Assembly (NCBI GenBank): GCA_964425745.1
Contig: CAYRNW010000039.1
Span: forward strand, 1-15,043
Reading direction: 5' to 3'
Source of the DNA: CALCNS01 sp964425745
GTDB lineage: Bacteria; Bacillota; JAAYKD01
Length of the DNA: 15,043 nt
Position 1 is the first letter of the stretch, and every line of letters begins with the position of its first letter. The notes under the pieces are model-generated. The model did not search any database. It saw only the letters and a list, made by a program, of their open reading frames with translations, and had not been told where the DNA came from. Made by a program: the position numbers and the translations under genes. Shown piece by piece: positions 6,685 through 13,581 of this stretch.

Positions 6685-8052
6685 TTACTTCAACTCTACC
6701 AAGAAAATACTTCTCTCATATTCATCAAAATAGACCATTTTGTTCGAATCGGCCGATGCCAATCTCATTCTTCTTGGGAGAATAAAAGCCATTACTCCAT
6801 TTTGATCAAATACAATACTCCTGTAACTGTTATCTAATGTTGTATTGAATGTTATGATCACAAAATCCCCTAACCATTGTAAGGATTCCCCTAACTCACC
6901 GAAATTCAAGGGAGTATTTTCTCCTGACTTATAAACTCTCTGATCAGTATCGCTGAAATAGTAAATTGAACTCCCGAGCACTTCATACTTTTCTTGTGAA
7001 ACTGGCCCATTACATTCCAATTGCACCGAATCGTCTGTTAATGATATGGAATAGAGTCTTCTGTCATCACTGACAAAGTATAGTTTTTCATTGCGGTATT
7101 TAAAAGCTTCTGCTGCTTTTTCGCTAACCAATGTTATTTCTTCTGTTGTTTTGTTTAATTTATAGATTTTATGTGAATCATTACTTACATTTGTGTTAGA
7201 TGTTATCATATATCGGTGAGTCTCTGTTTCATAAACATTCCCTGTTTTGTACAGCAGCAATCCTTCCTCGGATACTTCAGGTGCGATGAAAGGTCCCACC
7301 GCTACGGGATTCATTGCTGTTCCATCTGCCTTTATTGCGATTTCATACGTCAACCCCTTGGTTCCACTTGCACTATAAGAAAGTATCACTTCACCATCTC
7401 GGTGTATGAAATACGGTTTTACATATTTATTTTCGTGCTCGGGAAAATAAGTGTCTTTAGGCAACTGATAAATATTCGTATAACTAGCCAAATCGTTAAT
7501 AGGGGCTTGATACACAACACCTTCATTGCCAGCGTAATAGATATAGTCACCCTGGATGATGAAATTGCCGTAGTCACTCTCTGAATGAATATAATCAATA
7601 AGATATAACGGTTTGGGCGATGAATTCTGAGACGTAATCACAAGTCCATGGATAGGGTCAAAACGATAATCCCATTCGAACTCATTCACGGCGTACTCCC
7701 ATGTTAGCGGAAAATATGTTATTTCTTGGAATATTAGCAAAGGGAACTCGGCATTGTTGTTGTCCACCGTTCTTCCGTTGATCATTATCTTGAATTCCGG
7801 AATGGAAGCAATATATTGATTTGAATTCAGATTGCTGGTTTGGTATTCATCAAGAGGATAACTGATATTCGTTTTATTGATTTCTAAACCCGTCGTTTGA
7901 TCCCACTTTGTTTCTAAACCGAGATACCTGCATCCGGCAAATGTCATGGGAAAATAAGTTATATCCTTATATACAAACAGTGGGTATTTGCTATACGAAT
8001 TACTTATTTCACTTCCATTTAAAGTCACTTTAAAGAGAGGTAGGTTAATGCT
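6685..8052 (-). pseudogene. 3' part of a stalk-domain (DUF5050-like) secreted protein gene, cut off by the IS3 element
   Basis: The reading frame is open from SINLPLFKVTLNG onward. It contains two stalk-type repeats with the pattern NG..I.N...YPL(F/L)(V/I)YKDITYFP(M/L)T at about 1-50 and 90-125, related to the N-terminal domain of copper amine oxidase-like proteins, followed by a long beta-propeller-like region (YIYYAGNEGVVYQ, KLYFVSDDRRLYSI, SSIYYFSDTDQRVYKSG) as in DUF5050 proteins. Such proteins are usually exported and cell-wall or surface associated. This part has no signal peptide. A GTG at 8026-8028 could start a 447-residue product, but it lacks a ribosome binding site, so expression of a working protein is unlikely. 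The missing 5' end lies beyond the IS at 9535-9627, and joining the two gives 486 codons in frame. Confidence 0.8.
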
Positions 8053-8058
8053 TACATT
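8053..8058. repeat. Target site duplication of the IS3 element, left copy
   Basis: TACATT here equals TACATT at 9535-9540, and the two flank the element directly. Removing the element and one copy restores an open reading frame. Confidence 0.75.
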
Positions 8059-8298
8059 ATAACGGCTCGATTATCAAGACAAAAAAATGAGTATTGTTAA
8101 GTGAACCTGATACATAACCTTGTTTGCTCGAATGTTTACTTCCCCAAAGCAGTCGCCTCCTTGGGAGGTTGACTTGAAACCAAGAGAAGCAAATGATAAA
8201 ATTGCGAATTCGGGTTTGTAGATCGAATCTTCATAACCTCGTCTCGCCCGTTAGCAAAAAGCCTCATTTGCTCGATTGGTGTCAAGTCCGACGGTCAA

Positions 8299-9186
8299 TT
8301 AGGCTGTTCGCTCCAATAACAGGGGGTAATACAGGGAACCTGGTGTTCGGTAATCAAGGGAAGAATGGAGCCGGTTAAAATTGTAGTTGTCGATGAAGCT
8401 TCCAATTTCTTTCCTAGCTTCCTTTATATTCCTGTAATCTTTCAAATAGACTTCTTCATATTTGAGTGTCCTGAACCACCGCTCAATCATAATATTATCG
8501 GCCCAGCGGCTTTTACCGTCCATACTGATTTGTATTTTCTCTTGTTTGAGAAATTCAACATATTCATGACCGGTAAACTGGCTTCCTTGATCTGAGTTCA
8601 AAATTAGAGGTTTTGCTACTTCAAGTGCTTTATCCATCGCTCTCAAAACCATAGTTGTCGAAAGAGTGTCATCGATCTCCCAGCCAACGATACACCGGCT
8701 ATACCAATCAATAATCGCAGTCAGATAAACAAAACCGTGGTTTAGTCGAATGTAGGTGATATCAATAGACCAAGCTTGATTCGGTCTGCTTATGACAGCA
8801 TTTCGCAGCAGATACGGGTAAATCTTGTGCCCTTTTGCAGCTTTTGAGAGATTTGGCTTCGGATAAATGGCGGTGATTCCCATTTCATTCATGTAGTTTC
8901 GGGTCTTCAATCTACCCACTGGTATTCCGTTACCCTTTAATTGCTTCGAGAGTTGTCGCGATCCCCAAGTCGGATGTGCTGTGTGTAACTCATCAATAAA
9001 GCGTTTCGCTTTGATCTCCTGTTCGTCTGGCTGACGGGGTTTTCTATAGATACTCGTTCGACTAATCCCTAATAAGTCCGCTACCGTGCTTAAGGGCAAG
9101 TCCTTACTGCCCTTTTGGTCGCGGAGTAAACTTACTTTCCCATTCAGGTCCAAGCAGTTCCTCAGATTTTTTTTTGAGCCAATCAA
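8299..9186 (-). CDS. IS3-family transposase OrfB, DDE integrase domain
   Basis: This frame holds the rve-type catalytic core that cuts and joins DNA in IS3 transposition. The acidic triad is visible: Asp142 in WSIDITYIRL, Asp199 in LNSDQGSQFTG and Glu235 in NIMIERWFRTLK, with the classical 35-residue spacing between the last two. Upstream is the HTH_21-like linker (HPTWGSRQLSKQLKGNGIPVGR, residues about 71-92). The core and the C-terminal RLHSSLDYRTP motif are complete. There is no good ribosome binding site at the frame's start, so it is probably made as an OrfAB fusion by frameshifting. However, OrfB lies in the +1 phase relative to OrfA rather than the -1 phase usual for this family, so fusion may need an unusual shift or may fail. 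Confidence 0.92.
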   Translation of the reverse strand: MIGSKKNLRNCLDLNGKVSLLRDQKGSKDLPLSTVADLLGISRTSIYRKPRQPDEQEIKAKRFIDELHTAHPTWGSRQLSKQLKGNGIPVGRLKTRNYMNEMGITAIYPKPNLSKAAKGHKIYPYLLRNAVISRPNQAWSIDITYIRLNHGFVYLTAIIDWYSRCIVGWEIDDTLSTTMVLRAMDKALEVAKPLILNSDQGSQFTGHEYVEFLKQEKIQISMDGKSRWADNIMIERWFRTLKYEEVYLKDYRNIKEARKEIGSFIDNYNFNRLHSSLDYRTPGSLYYPLLLERTA

Positions 9187-9445
9187 CCTGTGTGGTTAAC
9201 TGACCTACCTTTTTATACAGAGAATCTGATTCTCGTTCTTTCTCTTGCAAGATGGCTTTAAGATCTTCCGTTCGATTATCGTCAAAAGCTGCTGCTGCGT
9301 TTTTAAGAAATTCGTTCTTCCAGTTCCGTATTTGATTTGGTGCGATTTCATATTCACTGGCAATTTGGTTGAGTTCTTTCTCACCACGGATGACTTCCAA
9401 AACGATTTTAGCTTTGAGTTCTGCGCTGAATCTTCTTCTTTTCAT
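9104..9445 (-). CDS. IS3-family transposase OrfA, helix-turn-helix protein
   Basis: The protein opens MKRRRFSAELKAKIVLEVIR, the standard start of the HTH_Tnp_1 domain, with the helix-turn-helix at about 25-50 (NQIASEYEIAPNQIRNWKNE), then a leucine-zipper-like region ending LYKKVGQLTTQVDWLKKK. It recognises the inverted repeats and, when fused to OrfB, forms the transposase. The ATG at 9443-9445 is chosen because an extended -10 promoter lies just upstream at 9477-9485, which would leave the longer reading (start at 9505) outside the transcript. A run of nine A codes for the KKK near residue 91 and is the natural slippage site. The frame continues 20 codons past it before stopping. Confidence 0.88.
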   Translation of the reverse strand: MKRRRFSAELKAKIVLEVIRGEKELNQIASEYEIAPNQIRNWKNEFLKNAAAAFDDNRTEDLKAILQEKERESDSLYKKVGQLTTQVDWLKKKSEELLGPEWESKFTPRPKGQ

Positions 9446-9476
9446 GCTTTCTACCTGCCTTCTTTTTGTCTCTTTT

Positions 9477-9485
9477 ATTATAGCA
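9477..9485 (-). promoter_or_regulatory. Extended -10 promoter of the IS3 transposase
   Basis: TGCTATAAT on the minus strand is a perfect extended -10 element placed about 30 bases before the orfA start, within the inner part of the terminal inverted repeat. No good -35 box stands 17 bases upstream, which extended -10 promoters can tolerate. Confidence 0.55.
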
Positions 9486-9531
9486 GGTTCATTTAGTTCA
9501 CGCACTTTTTTTGTTCACTTTTCTCAGACCA

Positions 9532-9627
9532 TTATACATTCATGTTTGTAGCATAAACACGAGCACTTGTTAGTAACAAAATAACGATTATTCCAACTAT
9601 TATGTTGTGTATAGTTCTTTCTCTCAT
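9532..9627 (-). pseudogene. 5' part of the interrupted stalk-domain protein gene (signal peptide)
   Basis: ATG at 9625-9627 follows GGGAGGAGAAAA, a strong ribosome binding site. The 31 residues are a Sec signal peptide (RERTIHNIIVGIIVILLLTS, ARVYA cleavage site) and TNMNV, then a stop supplied by the IS end. Joined across the IS and one target copy, the frame continues TNMNV-SINLPLFKVTLNG, the expected layout of an exported stalk-domain protein. As it stands only a short signal-peptide fragment would be made. Confidence 0.8.
9535..9540. repeat. Target site duplication of the IS3 element, right copy
   Basis: TACATT, identical to 8053-8058. On the minus strand it encodes the last codons (AAT GTA) of the interrupted gene's 5' part. 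Confidence 0.75.
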
Positions 9628-9745
9628 TTTTCTCCTCCCGCATTCCACACTTCTTATATGCCGAAGCATTGAAACTGAAATATTCCGTTTTTCAGCCTAT
9701 TGGACCTATTTTGTTTTCCAGTATCTAACTTGCATACAACATACT

Positions 9746-9931
9746 TCAATTAAATGATATTGTCACATTATCCGATGTCCAGGCAGTATACGTCGCAGTC
9801 ACCTTACCATATGCCGCTGCAGTTGGTCCCTGTCTAAATGCTGCTCCACAATATGTGGAAGTAAACAGATAATACGTATTTGGAGTTGTTATCACAGCCA
9901 AGAATACTGTTAAAGTAGTATCCTCTTCAAT
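9746..9931 (-). pseudogene. Frameshifted small secreted protein gene after anti-sigma copy 2
   Basis: This gene stands in the place of the 113-residue secreted protein of the other modules. From the TTG at 9929-9931 it reads LKRILL and then hits TAA. A shift of frame at that point continues LTVFLAVITTPNTYYLF to a 68-residue-class end ...YGKVTATYTAWTSDNVTISFN. The ribosome binding site is also worn (TGGGGTCATT against GGGGGTGATT in the others). A start at 9952 in the second frame gives an open frame, but with no signal peptide start and no ribosome binding site. I therefore call it a decayed gene. The mature part differs from that of the intact copy, with a single cysteine near TSTYCGAAF. About 120 bases to the next start show nothing further. 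Confidence 0.6.
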
Positions 9932-9939
9932 TGAATGAC

Positions 9940-9993
9940 CCCATTTCTCCATTTGCTTCTCATAATAGTAAACGGAGGAAGAGGGTGTTTCCG
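9940..9993 (-). promoter_or_regulatory. Leader hairpin H6 with promoter-like motif
   Basis: This is the third leader copy: CTCTTCCTCCGTTTAC (complement of 9970-9985) pairs with GCAAATGGAGAAATGGGG (complement of 9939-9956). GGAAAC (complement of 9988-9993) and TACTAT (complement of 9966-9971) are again 16 bases apart. The ribosome-binding-site arm has lost one G and the start gene is frameshifted, so this copy probably no longer controls anything useful. Confidence 0.45.
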
Positions 9994-10016
9994 GACACTG
10001 GATTAAAATAATTTTT

Positions 10017-10724
10017 CTATTTTTTTACAGCTACCTGTTTCAAGCTCTCTGCGATGCGTATAATCACAGATTTATCTAAATCACTGTTCACCATAAAGAC
10101 CATGGTGTTTCTTCTGTCCATCCAGATTAGATTGTTGGTGTTGGACCCTTCATCAGCACGATAAAAATCTGCCTTGATCCCGTTAACTGTTACTTCTTCC
10201 CGTAAACTCTCGACATTTTTGGTAATAAGTTCGGTTTGAGTGCCCTCATTAGCCCTATAATACTCAATGACAATTCCACTTTGGCTATTTTGCTTTTGGT
10301 ACAAACGCCCGTGCGACATTTCGTCTGCGTATTCATAAACCTGCTCAAAACCCTCCGGTAACCAGGTTGGGTCATAGTGTGGCAGTACGCCAGTTTCGTC
10401 TTGCCCCCAAAATCGATAGATGATGCTGCTCTCATAGACTTCACGAATCCAACTGAACACTATTTCACGGGCATCGGCATCAATGGTGAGCCAAACACTT
10501 GAAGTGATTATTAACGCTAAGAAAACCGAAGCAATGTGACGGGTCACTCTTTGCTTTTTATAGACAAATTTTGCTTTTAACCGAACCTGCTCCATCTTGC
10601 TTTGAAATTCGTCCGAAAACTCATTCTCACAATCTAAAGGATTGGGCAAGGAGTTTAACATAGCAGAGCGAACCGACTGTGCCGCTTTGCTTAATACTTC
10701 ATCTGTTAGAGTCATACTCCTCAA
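10017..10724 (-). CDS. Membrane-anchored anti-sigma factor, DUF4367-type (copy 2)
   Basis: The protein has the same domain plan as copy 1: cytoplasmic N-terminus, one membrane span at about 63-82, and a DUF4367-like outer domain. Only residues 6 and 20 differ (Leu and Ser here), both in the cytoplasmic N-terminus that should contact sigma. Since the outer, signal-sensing domain is identical at protein and DNA level, the two copies should sense the same cue. It overlaps the sigma gene by four bases in the same TTGA arrangement. Cross-binding of either anti-sigma to either sigma seems likely. Confidence 0.8.
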   Translation of the reverse strand: MRSMTLTDEVLSKAAQSVRSAMLNSLPNPLDCENEFSDEFQSKMEQVRLKAKFVYKKQRVTRHIASVFLALIITSSVWLTIDADAREIVFSWIREVYESSIIYRFWGQDETGVLPHYDPTWLPEGFEQVYEYADEMSHGRLYQKQNSQSGIVIEYYRANEGTQTELITKNVESLREEVTVNGIKADFYRADEGSNTNNLIWMDRRNTMVFMVNSDLDKSVIIRIAESLKQVAVKK

Positions 10725-11242
10725 TTTGGGTCATCCTCCTTTTCTATCTGCTTTCTAAGAGAATCCTTGGCACGCCAAAGCAATTTTTGTACAGAGTCAC
10801 GCTTCATGCTTAACATCTTTGCGATTTCCTTGGTGTTGAAGCCGTTATCGTAATGTAGTAATAGAATTTCACGATATCGCGCCGGAAGCACCGCCATGGC
10901 ATCGGCAACCCCACTGTCACCGGGTAGCGGGATGGGTATGCCGGCAATGGTATCTTCGAAGTCGATGTCTACGATTTTTGAATTGGCTCGTATAATGTCG
11001 ATTGCTTTTCTCTCTACTATGATAACGATGTAGGAGCGCGTTTTCGGACACTTCACTTCAGATATTTTTTTTAAATTTCCTATGATAGACAGAAATGCCT
11101 GATGTACAGCATCTTCAGCAGAGTGAGGGTTGTTGAGAATTCGCATCGCCACATGATACATCAGTCCGCGATACTGAAAATAGAGTTGTTCAAACTTACT
11201 TCTCTCTTCTTCGCTTTCAATGGCTTGTAAATAGATTAGCAT
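10721..11242 (-). CDS. ECF-type (sigma-70 family) RNA polymerase sigma factor (copy 2)
   Basis: A 173-residue protein identical to copy 1 except Asp149 in place of Gly149, in the KR-(G/D)-SVQKLLW recognition helix of sigma region 4. Region 2 is identical, so -10 recognition and core binding should be the same. Any functional difference would lie in -35 reading. The start has GGGGGTGG in place of the GGGGGAGG of copy 1, perhaps slightly weaker for translation. It follows terminator H3 and the candidate promoter at 11340-11367. Confidence 0.88.
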   Translation of the reverse strand: MLIYLQAIESEEERSKFEQLYFQYRGLMYHVAMRILNNPHSAEDAVHQAFLSIIGNLKKISEVKCPKTRSYIVIIVERKAIDIIRANSKIVDIDFEDTIAGIPIPLPGDSGVADAMAVLPARYREILLLHYDNGFNTKEIAKMLSMKRDSVQKLLWRAKDSLRKQIEKEDDPN

Positions 11243-11339
11243 ACGTCCACCCCCGATTCATTATACCTATAGAATAGAAATAATTTTAGTCACTTATTCG
11301 CGTATTCTGTGCAAGATAATTATTCTCCTGCATTTCCTA

Positions 11340-11367
11340 ATAATAGATACGAACAAAGTGCTGCAAA
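11340..11367 (-). promoter_or_regulatory. Candidate promoter of sigma/anti-sigma operon 2
   Basis: TTTGCA, 16 bases and TATTAT on the minus strand, identical to the boxes upstream of copy 1, with two spacer changes. Conservation against a diverged background supports function. Confidence 0.4.
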
Positions 11368-11381
11368 AATCGGGGTCAGAT

Positions 11382-11437
11382 AAAAAATCCCCCTTTCTTC
11401 ATTTACATCTCATTGTAGTAAACAAAGAAAGAGGGGG
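11382..11437 (-). terminator. Terminator hairpin H3 after the right-hand cargo operon
   Basis: CCCCCTCTTTCTTTGTTTAC (complement of 11418-11437) pairs well with GTAAATGAAGAAAGGGGG (complement of 11389-11406), followed by six T (complement of 11382-11387). It ends the operon 14091-11563. Of the three terminator copies it is the closest in sequence to the leader hairpins, sharing the second arm with H5 almost base for base. The 100 bases between the lipoprotein stop and this hairpin hold only a weak 6-bp inverted repeat (GTTCAG/CTGAAC near 11493-11515). Confidence 0.75.
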
Positions 11438-11562
11438 AATCGGGTACTGAAGAAGGGTTTTCAGCAGTTATCACAAAGATTAGTAAACAGTAGTTCAGTA
11501 TTATCTAGTGCTGAACCTATTTCTTCCCTATCACCTGTATACGATTACTCACTGCCTAAATG

Positions 11563-12837
11563 TTATTTAATGTCAATCACGTAGAGCACCATTTTTTCTT
11601 CATACATTTTTTCTGCGCCTAATGAGAAAATTCGTCCGTTTTCTAAATCCTGTACACCACTGAATAGATTTCGATCATCAGGGCGCGTTTGACTATTTGA
11701 GTATGTAATACTTTCCCTAGGTAGAATTAGCAGCGAAGTTGGTTTATCTTCATTCTCAAAGTCACGTAATAGCATGTTAAATGTAGCTGGCATTATTTCC
11801 TTTATTGACTCACTCAAACTGGGATCCATGGGTGGTGGATACAGATTTCCCTGCAAAGGTTCAAGTATCCCCCACCTAGATAAAGATAAGTCCCTTATCA
11901 ATTTGTCAGTTTTTATTTCCGAGACCTCACTATCGGTAATCATGATTCTGTTCTCTATGTTTTCTTGTAAGGAGTAACCTAAACCATGCCAATAGCGATT
12001 CTCTCCCGACAATGATTTCCTTGTTTCGGGTTTCCTGGATTCCAAATTGATAACTCCATAACCTGCAGTCTTGGTTTCCGACCAGTTTCTCCAGTTGAAA
12101 AAAAGAGTCTCGTCACTCAAAAAGTGCACTTGTTGAATTTCAGCATTACTGGTTAATCCCAAATCGTCAAGACTATAATGGTCGATCTCGTTACTTAATC
12201 CGAAACTCCAATTGTTAAGTCGTATGAAGCTCCCGTCGGTATCAACAAATGCTGCGACATCAAGATTTGGTGACAAACAAAACTGCTTGGTTGCGAATAA
12301 CCCATCCCCTGGTAAAACATACGGTCCACTTTCACTTAATAGTTCATCAATCTTTAAGAGATAGACTTCGTCCTGCTTTTCGGGTTCCTTGACACTGAAC
12401 CCATAGGTGGTGGTGCTTATTTGAGAAACTGTATATAATCCTCCTGCTGAAATTGGTTGGGAGAATTCAAGTGATTGCCACTCTCCGGTTTTCCAATGAA
12501 ACAAAGTTGCTGTTATAACAGTGTTCCTTTCATATATGAACAGCAATCGCTCATCATCAATTAAGTAGATGTAGTCAACCACCCAATTAAAGCTACGCAC
12601 CTTATCATCTAACATAGATATTGACTTCATTTCCTCAGTGTACCCTCTAAAAAAAGGAAGTTCTATGGCCGTTAGCTCAAAATCAATGATTGGTATTCCG
12701 GAAGCAATTACTTTCTTAGTTTCTACTTCCAGTTGCGTATCTCTTGGCTCAACCGGATTGCACGCCGTTACCAAAGATATTACTATAAAAGCTAGCAACA
12801 GAAAATAAGAGTATTTGTGGTTTTTATCGTGAAGCAT
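11563..12837 (-). CDS. Putative lipoprotein, 424 residues, beta-propeller-like
   Basis: After a basic start (MLHDKNHKYS) comes a hydrophobic segment and a lipobox-like VTAC at about residues 23-26, so it should be anchored outside the membrane. The rest alternates short strands with repeated patterns of the kind FNWVVDYIYLIDDERLLFIYE, VYLLKIDELL and ETLFFNWRNW, suggesting a beta-propeller, but no named family is recognised. ATG at 12835-12837 is chosen over an upstream start at 12858 because TAGGAGGGAATCGA stands before it and the signal peptide begins there. It overlaps the end of the preceding gene by 14 bases. Its place, third after a secreted protein and a SurA-N-like protein, equals that of the solute-binding lipoprotein in the other cargo operon. 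Confidence 0.75.
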   Translation of the reverse strand: MLHDKNHKYSYFLLLAFIVISLVTACNPVEPRDTQLEVETKKVIASGIPIIDFELTAIELPFFRGYTEEMKSISMLDDKVRSFNWVVDYIYLIDDERLLFIYERNTVITATLFHWKTGEWQSLEFSQPISAGGLYTVSQISTTTYGFSVKEPEKQDEVYLLKIDELLSESGPYVLPGDGLFATKQFCLSPNLDVAAFVDTDGSFIRLNNWSFGLSNEIDHYSLDDLGLTSNAEIQQVHFLSDETLFFNWRNWSETKTAGYGVINLESRKPETRKSLSGENRYWHGLGYSLQENIENRIMITDSEVSEIKTDKLIRDLSLSRWGILEPLQGNLYPPPMDPSLSESIKEIMPATFNMLLRDFENEDKPTSLLILPRESITYSNSQTRPDDRNLFSGVQDLENGRIFSLGAEKMYEEKMVLYVIDIK

Positions 12838-13567
12838 TCGATTCCCTCCTAAAAGCACCTTCTGGATTATATTGAATCGTAGCCCTCAGTAATAAAGATT
12901 CAATTAATTCTTCTAAAGCTTTATCAATCTGACTTACAGATAGAAAAGGTTCTATGTTCGCAAACAAACTTTCTAAATAATGATTGATTGTAAGTTTACG
13001 CTGCCTTAAAGGGACTAAGTATTTTTGTATATATTCTTCTGAGGTTAACTCTAAACCTTTTGCGTATTTCTCCAGAGGTGCTTTCTCTTTCTCAGACATC
13101 ATCGAGAATAGTTCTTTCTCAAATCTGTATGCTTCATGAAAATCGACCATTGATACTGACTTACAAGACTCTTGAAATAGAAGTTCTTCTATAATTAATT
13201 CTCTTAGTTGATTTTCTGCGCTTCCTTGTTTCTCATACTCAAGTTTATTCTTTTCAATTAAATCTTGCAATGTTACTTCATCAAAGTTATTCGATCTAGT
13301 CTCTTTTAAAATGCCTAGTTGCATTTTCATTAAAATTTCCATATTAACAACCCGTCTACTTACTTCGGATGATAGTATAGGTTGACCATTGACCATTGCT
13401 GCTGCATGCCCATTTGGTTCAAATACGTGTTTCTCAGATTTAATACATTCAGCAATCCATTCGTAATCCGCATCACTCGGCTTTGCTGAGATACTTGGCA
13501 CAAGCACAATCATCACAACAAATAGAGAAATCAGAAAATATGCGGTGATCTTTCTCGACTTTTTCAT
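12824..13567 (-). CDS. SurA-N-like secreted chaperone-type protein
   Basis: The 247-residue protein has a Sec signal peptide (residues 1-28, cleavage near SISA), then a helical domain opening AAAMVNGQPILSSEVSRRVV at about 55-74. This is the usual entry of SurA/PrsA/trigger-factor-like chaperones, where the VNG(Q/E).I pattern precedes long helices. It continues RELIIEELLFQESC and KYAKGLELTSEEYIQKYL, ending with residues folding back to the domain (about 205-230). No parvulin isomerase domain is present. It shares landmarks with the C-terminal half of the protein at 4763-5866 but lacks the extra N-terminal beta domain. AAGGAGGAGA precedes the ATG. It is 14 bases from the secreted protein gene before it, the probable client by inference. 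Confidence 0.65.
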   Translation of the reverse strand: MKKSRKITAYFLISLFVVMIVLVPSISAKPSDADYEWIAECIKSEKHVFEPNGHAAAMVNGQPILSSEVSRRVVNMEILMKMQLGILKETRSNNFDEVTLQDLIEKNKLEYEKQGSAENQLRELIIEELLFQESCKSVSMVDFHEAYRFEKELFSMMSEKEKAPLEKYAKGLELTSEEYIQKYLVPLRQRKLTINHYLESLFANIEPFLSVSQIDKALEELIESLLLRATIQYNPEGAFRRESNASR

Positions 13568-13581
13568 TCCAAGTCTCCTCC

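Larger units (their letters stand above)
8059..9534 (-). mobile_element. Complete IS3-family insertion sequence, about 1.48 kb
   Basis: The ends form an imperfect inverted repeat. Reading inward from 9534 gives TAATGGTCTGA, later ACAAAAAAA, later TAAATGAACCTG; reading inward from 8059 gives ATAACGGCTCGA, later ACAAAAAAA, later TAAGTGAACCTG, in register over some 55 bases. A 6-bp target duplication flanks it. It carries orfA and orfB of an IS3-type transposase in the minus direction. The 240 bases between the orfB stop and the left end are non-coding and unusually long for this family. They hold a short palindrome (CCTCC-TTG-GGAGG, 8157-8169) and two similar CATAACCT(T/C)GT segments near 8113 and 8231. 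The element interrupts the stalk-domain protein gene. Exact outer bases may be off by one or two. Confidence 0.85.
9935..11460. repeat. Direct repeat copy 2: hairpin, anti-sigma, sigma, promoter, terminator
   Basis: Second copy of the block at 1532-3057. The coding identity, the mosaic patch (10665-10970) and the divergent flanks are described under the first copy and in the findings. Confidence 0.9.

Noticed and set aside
7216..7584. Plus-strand frame opposite the stalk-domain gene
   Set aside because: No ribosome binding site and composition typical of an antisense shadow.
8088..8106. TGAGTATTGTTAAGTGAAC as the outer end of the IS3 element
   Set aside because: It first looked like the inverted repeat partner of TGGTCTGAGAAAAGTGAAC, but gives no target duplication. 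The ends at 8059 and 9534 align in longer register, with a 6-bp duplication and frame restoration.
8193..8595. Plus-strand frames across the end of the IS3 element
   Set aside because: They overlap orfB antisense and the IS tail; no coding signals.
1..11437. CRISPR-like array formed by the hairpin repeats
   Set aside because: Copies are hundreds to thousands of bases apart, differ in sequence and flank genes; no spacers and no cas genes.
11493..11515. Inverted repeat GTTCAG/CTGAAC as a terminator or operator
   Set aside because: Only 6 bp with an 11-base loop and no T run; a true terminator of the repeat family follows at 11382-11437.
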